DNA of 59,883 bases from the NCBI GenBank assembly GCA_017625255.1, contig JAGALK010000106.1, positions 1-59,883 of the forward strand. The letters run 5' to 3'. Every line of letters begins with the position of its first letter. Positions within the stretch are counted from its first letter, which is position 1. The notes beneath the pieces are model-generated. The model ran no database searches. It saw nothing but the letters and a program-made list of their open reading frames with translations, and had not been told where the DNA came from. This DNA is from Lachnospiraceae bacterium (lineage in GTDB: Bacteria > Bacillota > Clostridia > Lachnospirales > Lachnospiraceae). This document shows, piece by piece, positions 14,277 through 23,372 of the stretch. Position numbers and translations under genes: made by a program.

Positions 14277-16109
14277 TTATGAAATACACATTTCTAAAGT
14301 ATCAGTATCCGCCTCAATGCGGATTCGGTAAAGGTCATGCTCCCAAGCTGTTTTTAATCTTGCATCTGTAATTGGGAGTGTTTCTATTGCCAATAATTTT
14401 CCGGAAGCTACGGTAAGATTTCCCAATGTACCAATTTGTAAAGCAATTCCCTTATCAGCAGAAAGTTCCTTTGGCATATCATAGGTCAATAGATTTAGTA
14501 CAACAGAAGTGTCTGTACTTTCTTTCCTGAAGGAAAAGTGATCGGTAATGACAATTTTATCGCCTTTTATCAGTTTAGCACATCGTAAATAAGAAGCTAT
14601 TCCGCAGTCAGTCGGGTAAGCATCCTTTAATTCCATAGAAATCTCTGCCAGAGAATCACCAAGAGTATAGGTAACATTTGTTGCCTTAAATGCTTCTCCA
14701 TCCTGCTGCATAAGTCCATTAATTTCCGGCAGATTATGATAAGAGGACTGCATGGTCCAGATTTCATAGCGCTGCGGAGAAAAGGTTTTCTTTGTGTAGC
14801 TTTCTACGCCAATATCCACAAACATTGGCTTGCCATCCTTATATATAGTAAAGCTTCCCGTGTCATTATGATTATGGCTGTCTCCGTTATCTCCGGCTTT
14901 GACTGCTAAATAAAGATTTTCATCCCTTGTTACAAACAAGCCAACGCTTGGATAAAAGATATCCTTATGCTGTATCGGAATTTCCAAAGCAGCAGTTTTA
15001 CGGATTTCCTTTACAGTAAAACCATTTTGCAGACGATAGTAAAGGTTGTTTTCAGCAGGAAGTAAAAGTGCATTTTTACCGCCGGCAATAAAGTCCTTTG
15101 CAGAAAAATGCATCATATCTGTATTTTCGGTCTGTTTTCCAAACAAAAATTCACGCACTCCGGCGCGACCGGCAACAGGAGAACAATCTGCAAAGTTTAC
15201 ATAATATTTATCTTCAATATGGGCATTTAAAATATATGCTGCAATATTTTTAATTTTTTCATTCTGATATAAAACCTTAAATGCATCATTTGTTACGGCA
15301 TTTAGAATTTCCATCGTATTAAACAGACAAAGTCCCGCATGTCGATAGTACTGGGCACCTTCATCACAGCAGCCGTCATCGCCATATTCTGCAAGAAAAT
15401 AGTCTACACTGCCACAGGCTTTTTCTAAAACCTTTGCTTTTAATTCTGCCGAAGTATCACTGAAAAATACTGCCAGCAAAACATTTTGTGTACACCAGAT
15501 GGTCCAGTTGTTCATGGGTTCTTTTCCATTGCCCATCCACCAGAAATGGCAGTTAAGGTATGGAGTGAAAATTCTATGTGAAAGTTCTGATAGAATACGC
15601 GTACCAATACAAGGACTAATGGCATCTAAAGCATCCTTTAACAGATAATAGGTGGTAGCCAGAATGGCACCTGTTTCACAGGCAAATAAATCCATAACCG
15701 GACGAGTAGTATCCGGCAAAGGAAGCTGTGGTGTATCTCGGATATAGCTATTGTGGGCAGGAAGCTGCCACGCGCTTTCCTCACAGATAGAGAAAATACC
15801 ATTTACAATATCATCAAGAAAATTTCCGGAATATTCAACACATTCTGCCAATACAAGGGCACTTAAGGCGTGGCGTTTGCCAAAGGATTTATCTTCAAAA
15901 TGGGTACGATTTCCCGTTCGTAGAAATTCCATGAAATCAGTGGCAGAAATATAAGGGTAAGCATATCCTAAGTATTCTTTGCCAAGTGCAATAGTTTCTG
16001 ATTTCCAGCTATCATCCAGATTCTCCCATGAGGCTCTGTCCGTGGCAGATGCATAAGGTACAAAACGCTGAAAATCTCCGGTAAATTTTGTTATTATTTC
16101 ACTAAACAT
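14277..16109 (-). CDS. Heparinase II/III-like polysaccharide lyase, cytosolic
   Basis: A 610-residue protein of the heparinase II/III fold: an N-terminal helical toroid (about 1-330) and a C-terminal beta-sandwich with the signature DSHNHNDTGSFTIY, DIGVESYTKKTFSPQRYEIW and YHNLPEINGLMQ. CDEGAQYYRHAG in the helical part carries candidate catalytic tyrosines. Such enzymes cleave uronic-acid polysaccharides or oligosaccharides by beta-elimination, leaving unsaturated uronate ends. It has no signal peptide, so it should act on imported oligosaccharides. It lies 15 nt after a YesN-type regulator and next to an ABC importer and a GH88 unsaturated glucuronyl hydrolase that would process its product. 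Exact polymer is unknown. Confidence 0.85.
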   Translation of the reverse strand: MFSEIITKFTGDFQRFVPYASATDRASWENLDDSWKSETIALGKEYLGYAYPYISATDFMEFLRTGNRTHFEDKSFGKRHALSALVLAECVEYSGNFLDDIVNGIFSICEESAWQLPAHNSYIRDTPQLPLPDTTRPVMDLFACETGAILATTYYLLKDALDAISPCIGTRILSELSHRIFTPYLNCHFWWMGNGKEPMNNWTIWCTQNVLLAVFFSDTSAELKAKVLEKACGSVDYFLAEYGDDGCCDEGAQYYRHAGLCLFNTMEILNAVTNDAFKVLYQNEKIKNIAAYILNAHIEDKYYVNFADCSPVAGRAGVREFLFGKQTENTDMMHFSAKDFIAGGKNALLLPAENNLYYRLQNGFTVKEIRKTAALEIPIQHKDIFYPSVGLFVTRDENLYLAVKAGDNGDSHNHNDTGSFTIYKDGKPMFVDIGVESYTKKTFSPQRYEIWTMQSSYHNLPEINGLMQQDGEAFKATNVTYTLGDSLAEISMELKDAYPTDCGIASYLRCAKLIKGDKIVITDHFSFRKESTDTSVVLNLLTYDMPKELSADKGIALQIGTLGNLTVASGKLLAIETLPITDARLKTAWEHDLYRIRIEADTDTLEMCIS

Positions 16110-16124
16110 AAGGAGTCCTCCTTT

Positions 16125-17735
16125 TTATTCCGGAAAATTCTTGTTGATATAATCTCTTGGTGAATATCCGGTTGATTTTTTAAATACGCGGCTAAAGTAG
16201 AAAGCACTTTCAAAACCTAAAATATTGGATATTTCATAGATTTTTAAAGAGCCTTCAGCCAGCATTTTCTTAGCTTCATCAATTTTTCGCTGGTTGATAT
16301 AATCGGTAAATCCGGTATCGTTATATTTTGAAAACAAAATGCTCAAATAATTTGGGCTGATGTGAAATTCCTCTGCAACCTTATTCAAGGTCAATTTCTC
16401 ATTTACATGTTCGTTAATATATTTTTTTACATTGACAACAATCAGGTTTTTATTATCCTGCGTATAGCTCAAAAATACCTCACATAAGCCATCCCGCAGT
16501 GTGCGAATCCAGTCAAGAATCTGGGGCACAGTAGTAAGCTGGTGCAAAGAGCGATAATCCTGATGCTGTTCCTGAAAAATATTTGTGATGACAGATTCCC
16601 CATTTTTCAATAAAGATAAAGATAGGTACAAAATATTGCTGGCAGCATCTAAGGCTTGTAACTGGTGATCCGCTTTTACTTCAAATAAATCAATAATAGA
16701 GGTAAAAACGCTATGTAAAAGCTTATCGTCGTATTCCGAAAAGGCTTTTTGGATATCATCCTTAAATAATGCCATGTTAAAAATGGTCTTTGCCGGCTGT
16801 ACCTGAGGGATATCTTCAGAGAAAAGTATAGGTTCTTCTGAAGAAACACAGGAAAACAGCTGTTTTGCATCCTGATAAGACGAAGAAATCAATCCCGGCT
16901 TTTTCACCAATGTACCAATGCTGGCAAAAAGCGTAACACTGTAATAATTAAAAAGCATGGAGGATACCTGTTCAATGGCATTTTTTATGACCTGCTTATA
17001 AGCATTGGCATTTGCCTCGTCTAAAAAGAAAATAATTGAAAAATGTCTGGAGTCCAAAGACAGCACATGACAAGGTACATATTTGGAAATCAATTCTCGG
17101 GCAATCTGCAGACTGCTGGTATAAAGATTTAATTCCTGCTCCTTGGACATGCCGGTATTTTTTTCATTGCATATTTCCATATATCCGGTCAAAAAGCTGT
17201 CGTAATCGAGACGGATATTTAGATTTGCTGCCTGATTAAGAAATTGTTCTTCAGACTCAAAAAGCCCTAGCATTAGCTTGGTATGAAACTGTTCTTTTAA
17301 GAGATAAACACTGTCAAAGGAAAGCGGTGAAGAGGAGCGTTTCGGTGAAATCTCATTTACACGGGAAATAGCCTTTTTCAGTGTATTGGTCAAGACCTCC
17401 GGGGTTAGCTCTAGTTTCACTAAATAGTCTACGACCTGATAGCTTATGGCTTCTTTTACATATTGAAACTCTTCATAGCTGGTAAGGATAATAAAAGCAG
17501 GTGGATTACTTAATTCCTGCTGGCATTTTTGTGCCAGCTCCAAACCGGTCATAATTGGCATTTTTATATCTGTAATCACGATATCAGGAGAAAATTCCTG
17601 TATCATATCATAGGCAGCAGCCCCGGTAGAGGCTGTACCAATAATATTTATATTTAATTCATTCCAGTTAATCATGGATTTGATGCCGGCCTGAACCAAA
17701 GGCTCGTCATCCGCAATCAATAAATTATACATCAT
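16125..17735 (-). CDS. YesN-type response regulator, REC plus AraC domain
   Basis: A 536-residue response regulator. The receiver domain holds DDEP at the N-terminus and PDIVITDIKMPIMTG with the phosphoacceptor Asp; a long middle region follows. The last 100 residues form an AraC double helix-turn-helix (LTLNKVAEEFHISPNYLSIL and KIYEISNILGFESAFYFSRV, ending FKKSTGYSPRDYI). It overlaps the kinase stop by one base (TAATG), so both are translated together. YesM/YesN pairs of this kind switch on neighbouring ABC-sugar operons, so its targets are probably the divergent importer and the lyase gene behind it. Confidence 0.92.
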   Translation of the reverse strand: MMYNLLIADDEPLVQAGIKSMINWNELNINIIGTASTGAAAYDMIQEFSPDIVITDIKMPIMTGLELAQKCQQELSNPPAFIILTSYEEFQYVKEAISYQVVDYLVKLELTPEVLTNTLKKAISRVNEISPKRSSSPLSFDSVYLLKEQFHTKLMLGLFESEEQFLNQAANLNIRLDYDSFLTGYMEICNEKNTGMSKEQELNLYTSSLQIARELISKYVPCHVLSLDSRHFSIIFFLDEANANAYKQVIKNAIEQVSSMLFNYYSVTLFASIGTLVKKPGLISSSYQDAKQLFSCVSSEEPILFSEDIPQVQPAKTIFNMALFKDDIQKAFSEYDDKLLHSVFTSIIDLFEVKADHQLQALDAASNILYLSLSLLKNGESVITNIFQEQHQDYRSLHQLTTVPQILDWIRTLRDGLCEVFLSYTQDNKNLIVVNVKKYINEHVNEKLTLNKVAEEFHISPNYLSILFSKYNDTGFTDYINQRKIDEAKKMLAEGSLKIYEISNILGFESAFYFSRVFKKSTGYSPRDYINKNFPE

Positions 17736-19552
17736 TACACTTCCTTTTCATTGGATACGGTTTTGGGTAATACGATAGAAACCGTGGTATAGCAGCCTAA
17801 CTCACTGGTAATCTTTAAACCATAATCTCCGGGAAACTCATATTGCAGTCGCTTGTTTACATTACTGACACCAATTTCCTTAAAGAAAGAAGAGCCGGAG
17901 GAAATATCATCATCCTGCAGGAGTTTTTCAATTGCCTGTTTTTCTATACCTACACCATCATCGGTAATATCAATATGTACATCCGTATTTTCATCTTCGT
18001 ATATGTGAATCAGAATTGTACCGGCACTTCCCTTAGGCTCGATACCATGGAAAATGGCATTTTCTACAATAGGCTGCAAGGTAAATTTTGGTATTTGGCA
18101 TTCTGTTAAAGCCTCATCCTCAATCTCATAGGTCATTTTTATTGCACCGCCATAGCGATAGGACTGAATAGTAAAATAGTCATTTAGCAGCTTTAATTCA
18201 TGAGAAATCGATACAATGGTGCTTTGTCCTTTGGAAATATCCTTTAATAGTCTGGATAAAGCGGTTGTCATTTCTGCAATGCCGGGAGCATTCTGTATAG
18301 TTGCCATCCATTTGATGGAATTGAGTGTGTTATACAAAAAATGCGGATTAATCTGACTTTGCAGCATTTTATATTCATAATCTTTTTTCTGTCTCTCATC
18401 ATCAATCTTTTGATTAATCAAAGAAAGTACATTTTCAGACAGATCATTAATATTTTTTCCAATTTCTCCTAATTCGTGATCCCATTCTACAGAAGCATCT
18501 CTCGAAAAATCTCCTGCAGAAATTTTGTGCATGCGTTCCTGAAGCTTTTTAACAGGAACATTCACCACCTTTGATAAGTAAGAAGAAAATATCTTACAAA
18601 TTATAATGGAGAAGGTTACGATAATCAACACAATCAGAAAAAATGACCGAAAGATATTCTGATAAAGGGTCTCTGCATCCAGATATTCTGTTACAAACCA
18701 GCCTTTCATGGTTAGCGGACAGGTAATTAAAAAAGCTTCTTCTCCGGAATCTGTTACAATTTGAAAAACCTGCGTATTAGAATTTATAGCCAGATTTGAC
18801 AAATCTCTAATCGTAGTAAAATCCTTCTGGTAAGGACTAAGGGTATGATTGGCATATTCGTAATCATAATTGCCCATGTGGAAAAGGACACGGCTCTCAT
18901 TTCCTGATATATAGCTTTTTATAGGTTCTGTAATAACAGAAACAGACATTTCTGAATATATATAACCGATATCCTGCGCCTGGTATGGATGAGAAATCGG
19001 ATGAATAAAAGGAATCATGTGAACTTCTTTTAAAAGAAAAGGATCATTTTCCACCTTTGTAGAGAAATCCAATGTATTCCATTGAATCTTATAAAAATAA
19101 GGAAGAGCCCGAATCGCATCGACAGAAACCTTACTGCTGGAATAAGGAGATTCTACGATTTGGATGATATCGTCTCTATTATTCCCTAAAACAGCAATAC
19201 GGATTAGGTTTGAGCTAAGTTCATTATTATAGGAAAGAATCTCTGTCATAAATTCATGAGCAGTAAGCTTTTTGTCGGAATTTGCAGGATTCTTCTCCAA
19301 TGCAAAATCGGTCAGATCCTGACTAAGCTGACAGGAACGAAGGAAATTGTTGACCGTTGTAATATTTGAATCAATAGTCGAGCATAAAAGGGAAAGCCTG
19401 GTTTCCGAAGTTTGAATCATTGTGCGTTGTAAATAAGTAGATACAAAGAAGTGACTGAATACGATAATCAGTGTACTAATCAATGCTACTGTAGTCACCG
19501 TACCAAAGACAATTCTTGCCCGTATAGTAGAAAATTGATTTTTTAACTTCAT
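17735..19552 (-). CDS. YesM-type sensor histidine kinase
   Basis: A 605-residue membrane kinase. An N-terminal membrane helix (VTTVALISTLIIVFSHFFV), a large extracellular sensor domain of about 260 residues, a second helix (FFLIVLIIVTFSIIICKIF), a HAMP linker and the kinase core follow in order. The phosphorylated histidine lies in INPHFLYNTLNSIKWMA, and LQPIVENAIFHG is the N box of the ATPase domain, both diagnostic of the YesM/LytS His-kinase type. It probably senses an extracellular oligosaccharide. It is transcribed away from the importer genes. Confidence 0.92.
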   Translation of the reverse strand: MKLKNQFSTIRARIVFGTVTTVALISTLIIVFSHFFVSTYLQRTMIQTSETRLSLLCSTIDSNITTVNNFLRSCQLSQDLTDFALEKNPANSDKKLTAHEFMTEILSYNNELSSNLIRIAVLGNNRDDIIQIVESPYSSSKVSVDAIRALPYFYKIQWNTLDFSTKVENDPFLLKEVHMIPFIHPISHPYQAQDIGYIYSEMSVSVITEPIKSYISGNESRVLFHMGNYDYEYANHTLSPYQKDFTTIRDLSNLAINSNTQVFQIVTDSGEEAFLITCPLTMKGWFVTEYLDAETLYQNIFRSFFLIVLIIVTFSIIICKIFSSYLSKVVNVPVKKLQERMHKISAGDFSRDASVEWDHELGEIGKNINDLSENVLSLINQKIDDERQKKDYEYKMLQSQINPHFLYNTLNSIKWMATIQNAPGIAEMTTALSRLLKDISKGQSTIVSISHELKLLNDYFTIQSYRYGGAIKMTYEIEDEALTECQIPKFTLQPIVENAIFHGIEPKGSAGTILIHIYEDENTDVHIDITDDGVGIEKQAIEKLLQDDDISSGSSFFKEIGVSNVNKRLQYEFPGDYGLKITSELGCYTTVSIVLPKTVSNEKEV

Positions 19553-19847
19553 ATTATAGAATAAGAACCTTTCTGTTACATTTTATAAAATAATGGATAA
19601 TAAAGTCATTTTAACACAGGAAAGAGAGAAATGGAAGTCGCATTGCCGGATGTACGAGCAGGAAAAACAAAAAAAGTATAGGTTAGTCAAAAAAAAGATA
19701 TATTTGTTTGAAATAAATCTAAAATATGAATGAATTATGAATAAAAAAAGAAAATATTCTATGTAAAATTCATAAATTAAATACTATACTACTAACATAG
19801 TAATTTACATAAAGTAAATACAACCAAATAAAGGGAGGAAAATTTCT
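19553..19847. promoter_or_regulatory. Divergent control region between kinase and ABC importer
   Basis: This 295-bp A+T-rich stretch holds no gene. It must contain the promoters of both divergent operons. For the importer, TATACT at 19785-19790 is a good -10, but no convincing -35 stands 17 bp upstream, which fits activation by an AraC-type regulator. AAATATGAATGAAT (19722-19735) recurs at 43748-43761 before the GH2 gene. TTTACATAAAGTAAA just before the importer ribosome binding site is a small inverted repeat. AAGGGAGG (19832-19839) is the ribosome binding site. Confidence 0.45.
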
Positions 19848-21233
19848 ATGAAAAGAAAAGCATTAAGCATGTTACTTGCAGCAACTATGGTAGCAGGTAT
19901 GTTCGCAGGCTGTGGCGCTAAAGAAGAAACAGCAGCTCCAGCAGCAGACGCAGCAGTTGAAGAAGAAGCTCCGGCAGCTGAAGAAGAAGCTCCAGCAGCA
20001 GAGGAAGAAGAAGCTCCAGCAGAAGAAGAGGCTGAGGCAGTTACATTAAAATGGGCTATCTGGGATGAAGGAACAACTCCATACTGGTCAGCATTAAAAG
20101 AAGGTTATGAAGCTGCTAACCCAGGCGTTACAATCGAAATGGTTGACCTTGGATCTACAGATTACATGACAGTTCTTGCAACAGAATTATCCGGTAGCGG
20201 TACAGACTTCGATGTTGTAACAATCAAAGATGTTCCAGGTTACGCTACATTAGTTTCTAAAGGAACATTAGAGCCACTTGACAGCTATATCGATGCAGCT
20301 GGTATTGACTTATCCGTATACGGTGGTGTTGACAGCCAGATTACAGTTGATGGAAGCTTATATGAATTACCATTCAGAAATGACTTCTGGGTAGTATTCT
20401 ACAATAAAGATTTATTTGATGCTAAGGGTATTGAATATCCTACAAACGATATGACATTTGAAGAATATGATGCATTAGCAAGAGAAGTTGCAAGTGCAGA
20501 CTTCGGTTCTCAGGTTTATGGTACACACTACCATACATGGAGATCTGCAGTTCAGTTATTCGGTGTATTAGATGGACAGCATTCAATTCTTGATGGCAAC
20601 TATGACTGCTTCAAACCATACTATGAAATGGTTCTTGGACAGGAAGATGATGGAATTTGTAGAAAATACGCTGACTTAAGCGCAGAAGGTTTACATTACT
20701 CTGCAGCATTCTCCAGCGGAGATGTTGCTATGATGAACATGGGTTCATGGTATATCCCAACAATGATTTCCAGCTTAGCTAGCGGAGAATATGATTCTTC
20801 ACTTTGCGGCAACTGGGGTATCGTTAAATATCCTCACGCTGATGGCGTAGAAGCTGGTTCAACACTTGGTACAATTACAGGTCTTGCTGTAACAAGTGCT
20901 ACAGAAAAGAAAGATGCAGCATTTGATTTCGTTAACTGGGTATCTGGTGTAGAAGGTGCAAAAGTTATGGCTAACACAGGTAACTTCCCAGCTATCGCAA
21001 CAGCTGAAATTACAGAAATCATCGCTGGTATGGAAGGATTCCCAACAGACGAAGCTAGTAAAGAAGCTCTTACAGTTTCTAACTTATACCTTGAAGTACC
21101 TTACGGTGACAAAGTATCTGAAATCAACTCAGTACTTGACACATACCATGCTTCTATCATGAACCGCGAAATGACCATCGACGAAGGTATCGCAGCTATG
21201 AATGATGAAGTAGCAAAAGTTCTTGGACAGTAA
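19848..21233 (+). CDS. ABC sugar-binding lipoprotein
   Basis: An extracellular solute-binding protein of family 1. The signal peptide ends in a lipobox (FAGCGAKEE, Cys24), so the protein is lipid-anchored outside the membrane. A low-complexity Ala/Glu/Pro linker of about 45 residues follows, spacing the binding domain from the membrane. The mature domain begins VTLKWAIWDEGTTPYWSALK and contains SGSGTDFDVVTIKD, PFRNDFWVVFYNKDLFD and NMGSWYIPTMISS, typical of oligosaccharide binders. Codon choice is restricted (many GCT, ACA, GGT), a sign of high expression. It heads the importer operon, and a hairpin after it should keep permease levels lower. Confidence 0.93.
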   Translation: MKRKALSMLLAATMVAGMFAGCGAKEETAAPAADAAVEEEAPAAEEEAPAAEEEEAPAEEEAEAVTLKWAIWDEGTTPYWSALKEGYEAANPGVTIEMVDLGSTDYMTVLATELSGSGTDFDVVTIKDVPGYATLVSKGTLEPLDSYIDAAGIDLSVYGGVDSQITVDGSLYELPFRNDFWVVFYNKDLFDAKGIEYPTNDMTFEEYDALAREVASADFGSQVYGTHYHTWRSAVQLFGVLDGQHSILDGNYDCFKPYYEMVLGQEDDGICRKYADLSAEGLHYSAAFSSGDVAMMNMGSWYIPTMISSLASGEYDSSLCGNWGIVKYPHADGVEAGSTLGTITGLAVTSATEKKDAAFDFVNWVSGVEGAKVMANTGNFPAIATAEITEIIAGMEGFPTDEASKEALTVSNLYLEVPYGDKVSEINSVLDTYHASIMNREMTIDEGIAAMNDEVAKVLGQ

Positions 21234-21265
21234 TTTAAAATAAGAACAAAATATACAGTATATAG

Positions 21266-21295
21266 AATGGGGCGGGCTTCAGCTTGCCCCATTTT
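21266..21295 (+). terminator. Leaky hairpin between binding protein and permease genes
   Basis: AATGGGGC (21266-21273) pairs with GCCCCATT (21286-21293), with only a short T run after it. Such intercistronic hairpins stabilise the upstream message and reduce read-through, giving more binding protein than permease. Confidence 0.6.
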
Positions 21296-21321
21296 AAAAG
21301 AAAGGGGCAGGGAGTTTTCAG

Positions 21322-22371
21322 ATGGATGAAAAGAAGGCAGCTCAACTCAAAAAATTAGAAACACAATCTGCAGAATTAATGACTCAGATTCGTAATGAAA
21401 ACGATATAGAAAAGAAAAAGAAGCTTATCGTACAAAGGGAGAAGGTAGAAAGAAAAGCTGTTGCAATTCGTAACAACAGAAAAATCAGTAGAGAGACAAA
21501 AAAGGATTTGATTGCATATTCTTTTATCGCACCGAACTTTATCGGATTTGCTGTATTTACTCTGATCCCTATTGTGTTTGCGTTCGCTCTTGCATTTTTA
21601 GAGTGGGATGGTAACAATGCTATTGAATTTGTTGGAGTAGAAAACTTTGCAAAATTAGCAGATGATACATTCTTCTTAGCAGCATTAAAGAATACATTGG
21701 TTTATGTACTTGGTACAGTACCACTTACGATGATTGCATCATTGGCACTTGCTATTGTATTGAACCAGAAGGTTAAATTCAGAGGTCTTTTCCGTACAGT
21801 TGCATTTTTCCCATATGTTGCATCTTTAGTAGCTATTACTGCTGTTTGGAAAATGATTTTCCATCCTTCTAAAGGGCCTATTAATGCATTTTTGTATTAT
21901 ACGATGGGTATGTCAAATGAAGAACTTCCGCAGTGGTTTAGTGGAAGCTTGGTTATGCTTACCTTGATTTTATTTAGTGTTTGGAAATACATGGGTTACT
22001 ACATGGTAATCTACCTTGCAGGTTTGCAGGGAATTTCTGCTGAGTTATATGAAGCCGGCGGATTAGATGGTGCAAATACATGGCAGAAATTCAAATATAT
22101 CACATGGCCGCAGCTTCGTTCTACAACATTCTTCGTTGTAGTTATGCTGACAATTAACTGCTTTAAGGTATATGATATTGCAGTTATGCTTGCCGGTAGT
22201 GGAGATGGTAAATTAAGTACATCTGCAATGGTACTTGTATATTACATCTATGAGAAAGCGTTTAGAACTTGGGAATTAGGATATTCCAGTGCAATCGCTA
22301 TGGTATTGTTTGTATTGGTTCTTGTCATTACACTGATTCAGTTCGGTTATGAGAAGAAACTGAGTGAGTAA
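21322..22371 (+). CDS. ABC sugar permease (MalF/UgpA-like)
   Basis: A 349-residue inner permease. It carries an unusual charged, coiled-coil-like N-terminal extension of about 65 residues before the first membrane helix (LIAYSFIAPNFIGFAVFTLI). Six membrane segments follow, and the EAA loop that docks the ATPase is visible as ISAELYEAGGLDGANTWQKF. AGGGGCAGGGAG precedes the start. No ATPase gene lies in the cluster, so a shared MsmX-type ATPase encoded elsewhere is expected, as is common for this transporter group. Confidence 0.92.
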   Translation: MDEKKAAQLKKLETQSAELMTQIRNENDIEKKKKLIVQREKVERKAVAIRNNRKISRETKKDLIAYSFIAPNFIGFAVFTLIPIVFAFALAFLEWDGNNAIEFVGVENFAKLADDTFFLAALKNTLVYVLGTVPLTMIASLALAIVLNQKVKFRGLFRTVAFFPYVASLVAITAVWKMIFHPSKGPINAFLYYTMGMSNEELPQWFSGSLVMLTLILFSVWKYMGYYMVIYLAGLQGISAELYEAGGLDGANTWQKFKYITWPQLRSTTFFVVVMLTINCFKVYDIAVMLAGSGDGKLSTSAMVLVYYIYEKAFRTWELGYSSAIAMVLFVLVLVITLIQFGYEKKLSE

Positions 22372-22391
22372 GACGGAAAGGAGGAACCAAG

Positions 22392-23249
22392 ATGAATAAT
22401 AAAGAGAAAAAATTTCGTTCACAAAGAAGAAATGCCCTGATTGGGAAAATCTTCATTTATGCAATTTTGATACTTATAACAGCAGCATTTATTGTTCCTT
22501 TCCTTTGGATGTTATCTGCTTCCTTTAAGACAGATAGAGAAGTATTTGCAATTCCAATGCAATGGATTCCAGAAAATCCAAGATGGGAAAATTATGTTGA
22601 TATTTGGACAAAGATTCCGTTATTAACATTTGTAAAGAATACTGTAGTTCTTACAATTGTTGTAACATTACTTCAGTTATTGACATCAAGCTTTGCGGCT
22701 TATTCATTCTCAAAGCTGCAGTTCAAACATAAAAACCTTCTGTTTTTGGCATATATCGCAACAATTGCTATGCCATGGCAGGTATACATGGTTCCGCAGT
22801 TTATTATGATGCGTTCCATGGGATTAAATGACAAATTATTAGCAATGATTTGTTTGCAGGCATTCTCGGCATTTGGTGTATTCATGATGAAACAGTTCTA
22901 TGATGGAATACCAAGTGAATTGTGTGAAGCAGCGCGAATTGATGGTATGAGTGAATATAAGATTTATTCAAGCATTATGCTGCCATTGTCAAAACCGGCA
23001 TTATCTACATTGACAATTTTCACATTTGTTAATACCTGGAATGACTACTTAGGACCATTGATTTATTTAAGATCTGAAGAAAAGAAAACTATCCAGTTAG
23101 GATTAAAGATGTTTATTGGACAGTATTCATCTGAGTATGGTCTGATTATGGCTGGCTCTGTGTTATCTTTGATACCGGTTATCATCATGTTCTTATGTTT
23201 ACAGAAGTATTTCGTAGAAGGTGTTGCAGCTACTGGTTTGAAAGGTTAA
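22392..23249 (+). CDS. ABC sugar permease (MalG-like)
   Basis: The partner permease, 285 residues. Membrane helices begin at IFIYAILILITAAFIVPFLW. The EAA motif reads PSELCEAARIDGMSEYKIYS, and the C-terminus YFVEGVAATGLKG is the usual ending of this subfamily. GGAAAGGAGG lies just before the start, 20 nt after the first permease. Together with the binding protein it imports oligosaccharides, probably containing uronic acid given the neighbouring enzymes. Confidence 0.95.
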   Translation: MNNKEKKFRSQRRNALIGKIFIYAILILITAAFIVPFLWMLSASFKTDREVFAIPMQWIPENPRWENYVDIWTKIPLLTFVKNTVVLTIVVTLLQLLTSSFAAYSFSKLQFKHKNLLFLAYIATIAMPWQVYMVPQFIMMRSMGLNDKLLAMICLQAFSAFGVFMMKQFYDGIPSELCEAARIDGMSEYKIYSSIMLPLSKPALSTLTIFTFVNTWNDYLGPLIYLRSEEKKTIQLGLKMFIGQYSSEYGLIMAGSVLSLIPVIIMFLCLQKYFVEGVAATGLKG

Positions 23250-23270
23250 TTATTTAGAGTACATAGGAAG

Positions 23271-23296
23271 GAAAGGGGCTTTTTTAAGCCCCTTTC
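23271..23296 (+). terminator. Hairpin between permease and GH88 genes
   Basis: GAAAGGGGCTT pairs with AAGCCCCTTTC around a four-T loop and is followed by TGTTT. It is a strong stem with a weak tail, so it probably terminates part of the transcripts and separates transport from catabolic genes. Confidence 0.75.
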
Positions 23297-23372
23297 TGTT
23301 TACATGGATTTGAAAGAAACTGATGGTGACAGTTTCCACAGATTATATAAAATGAAAGGATGGAAAAGACAG

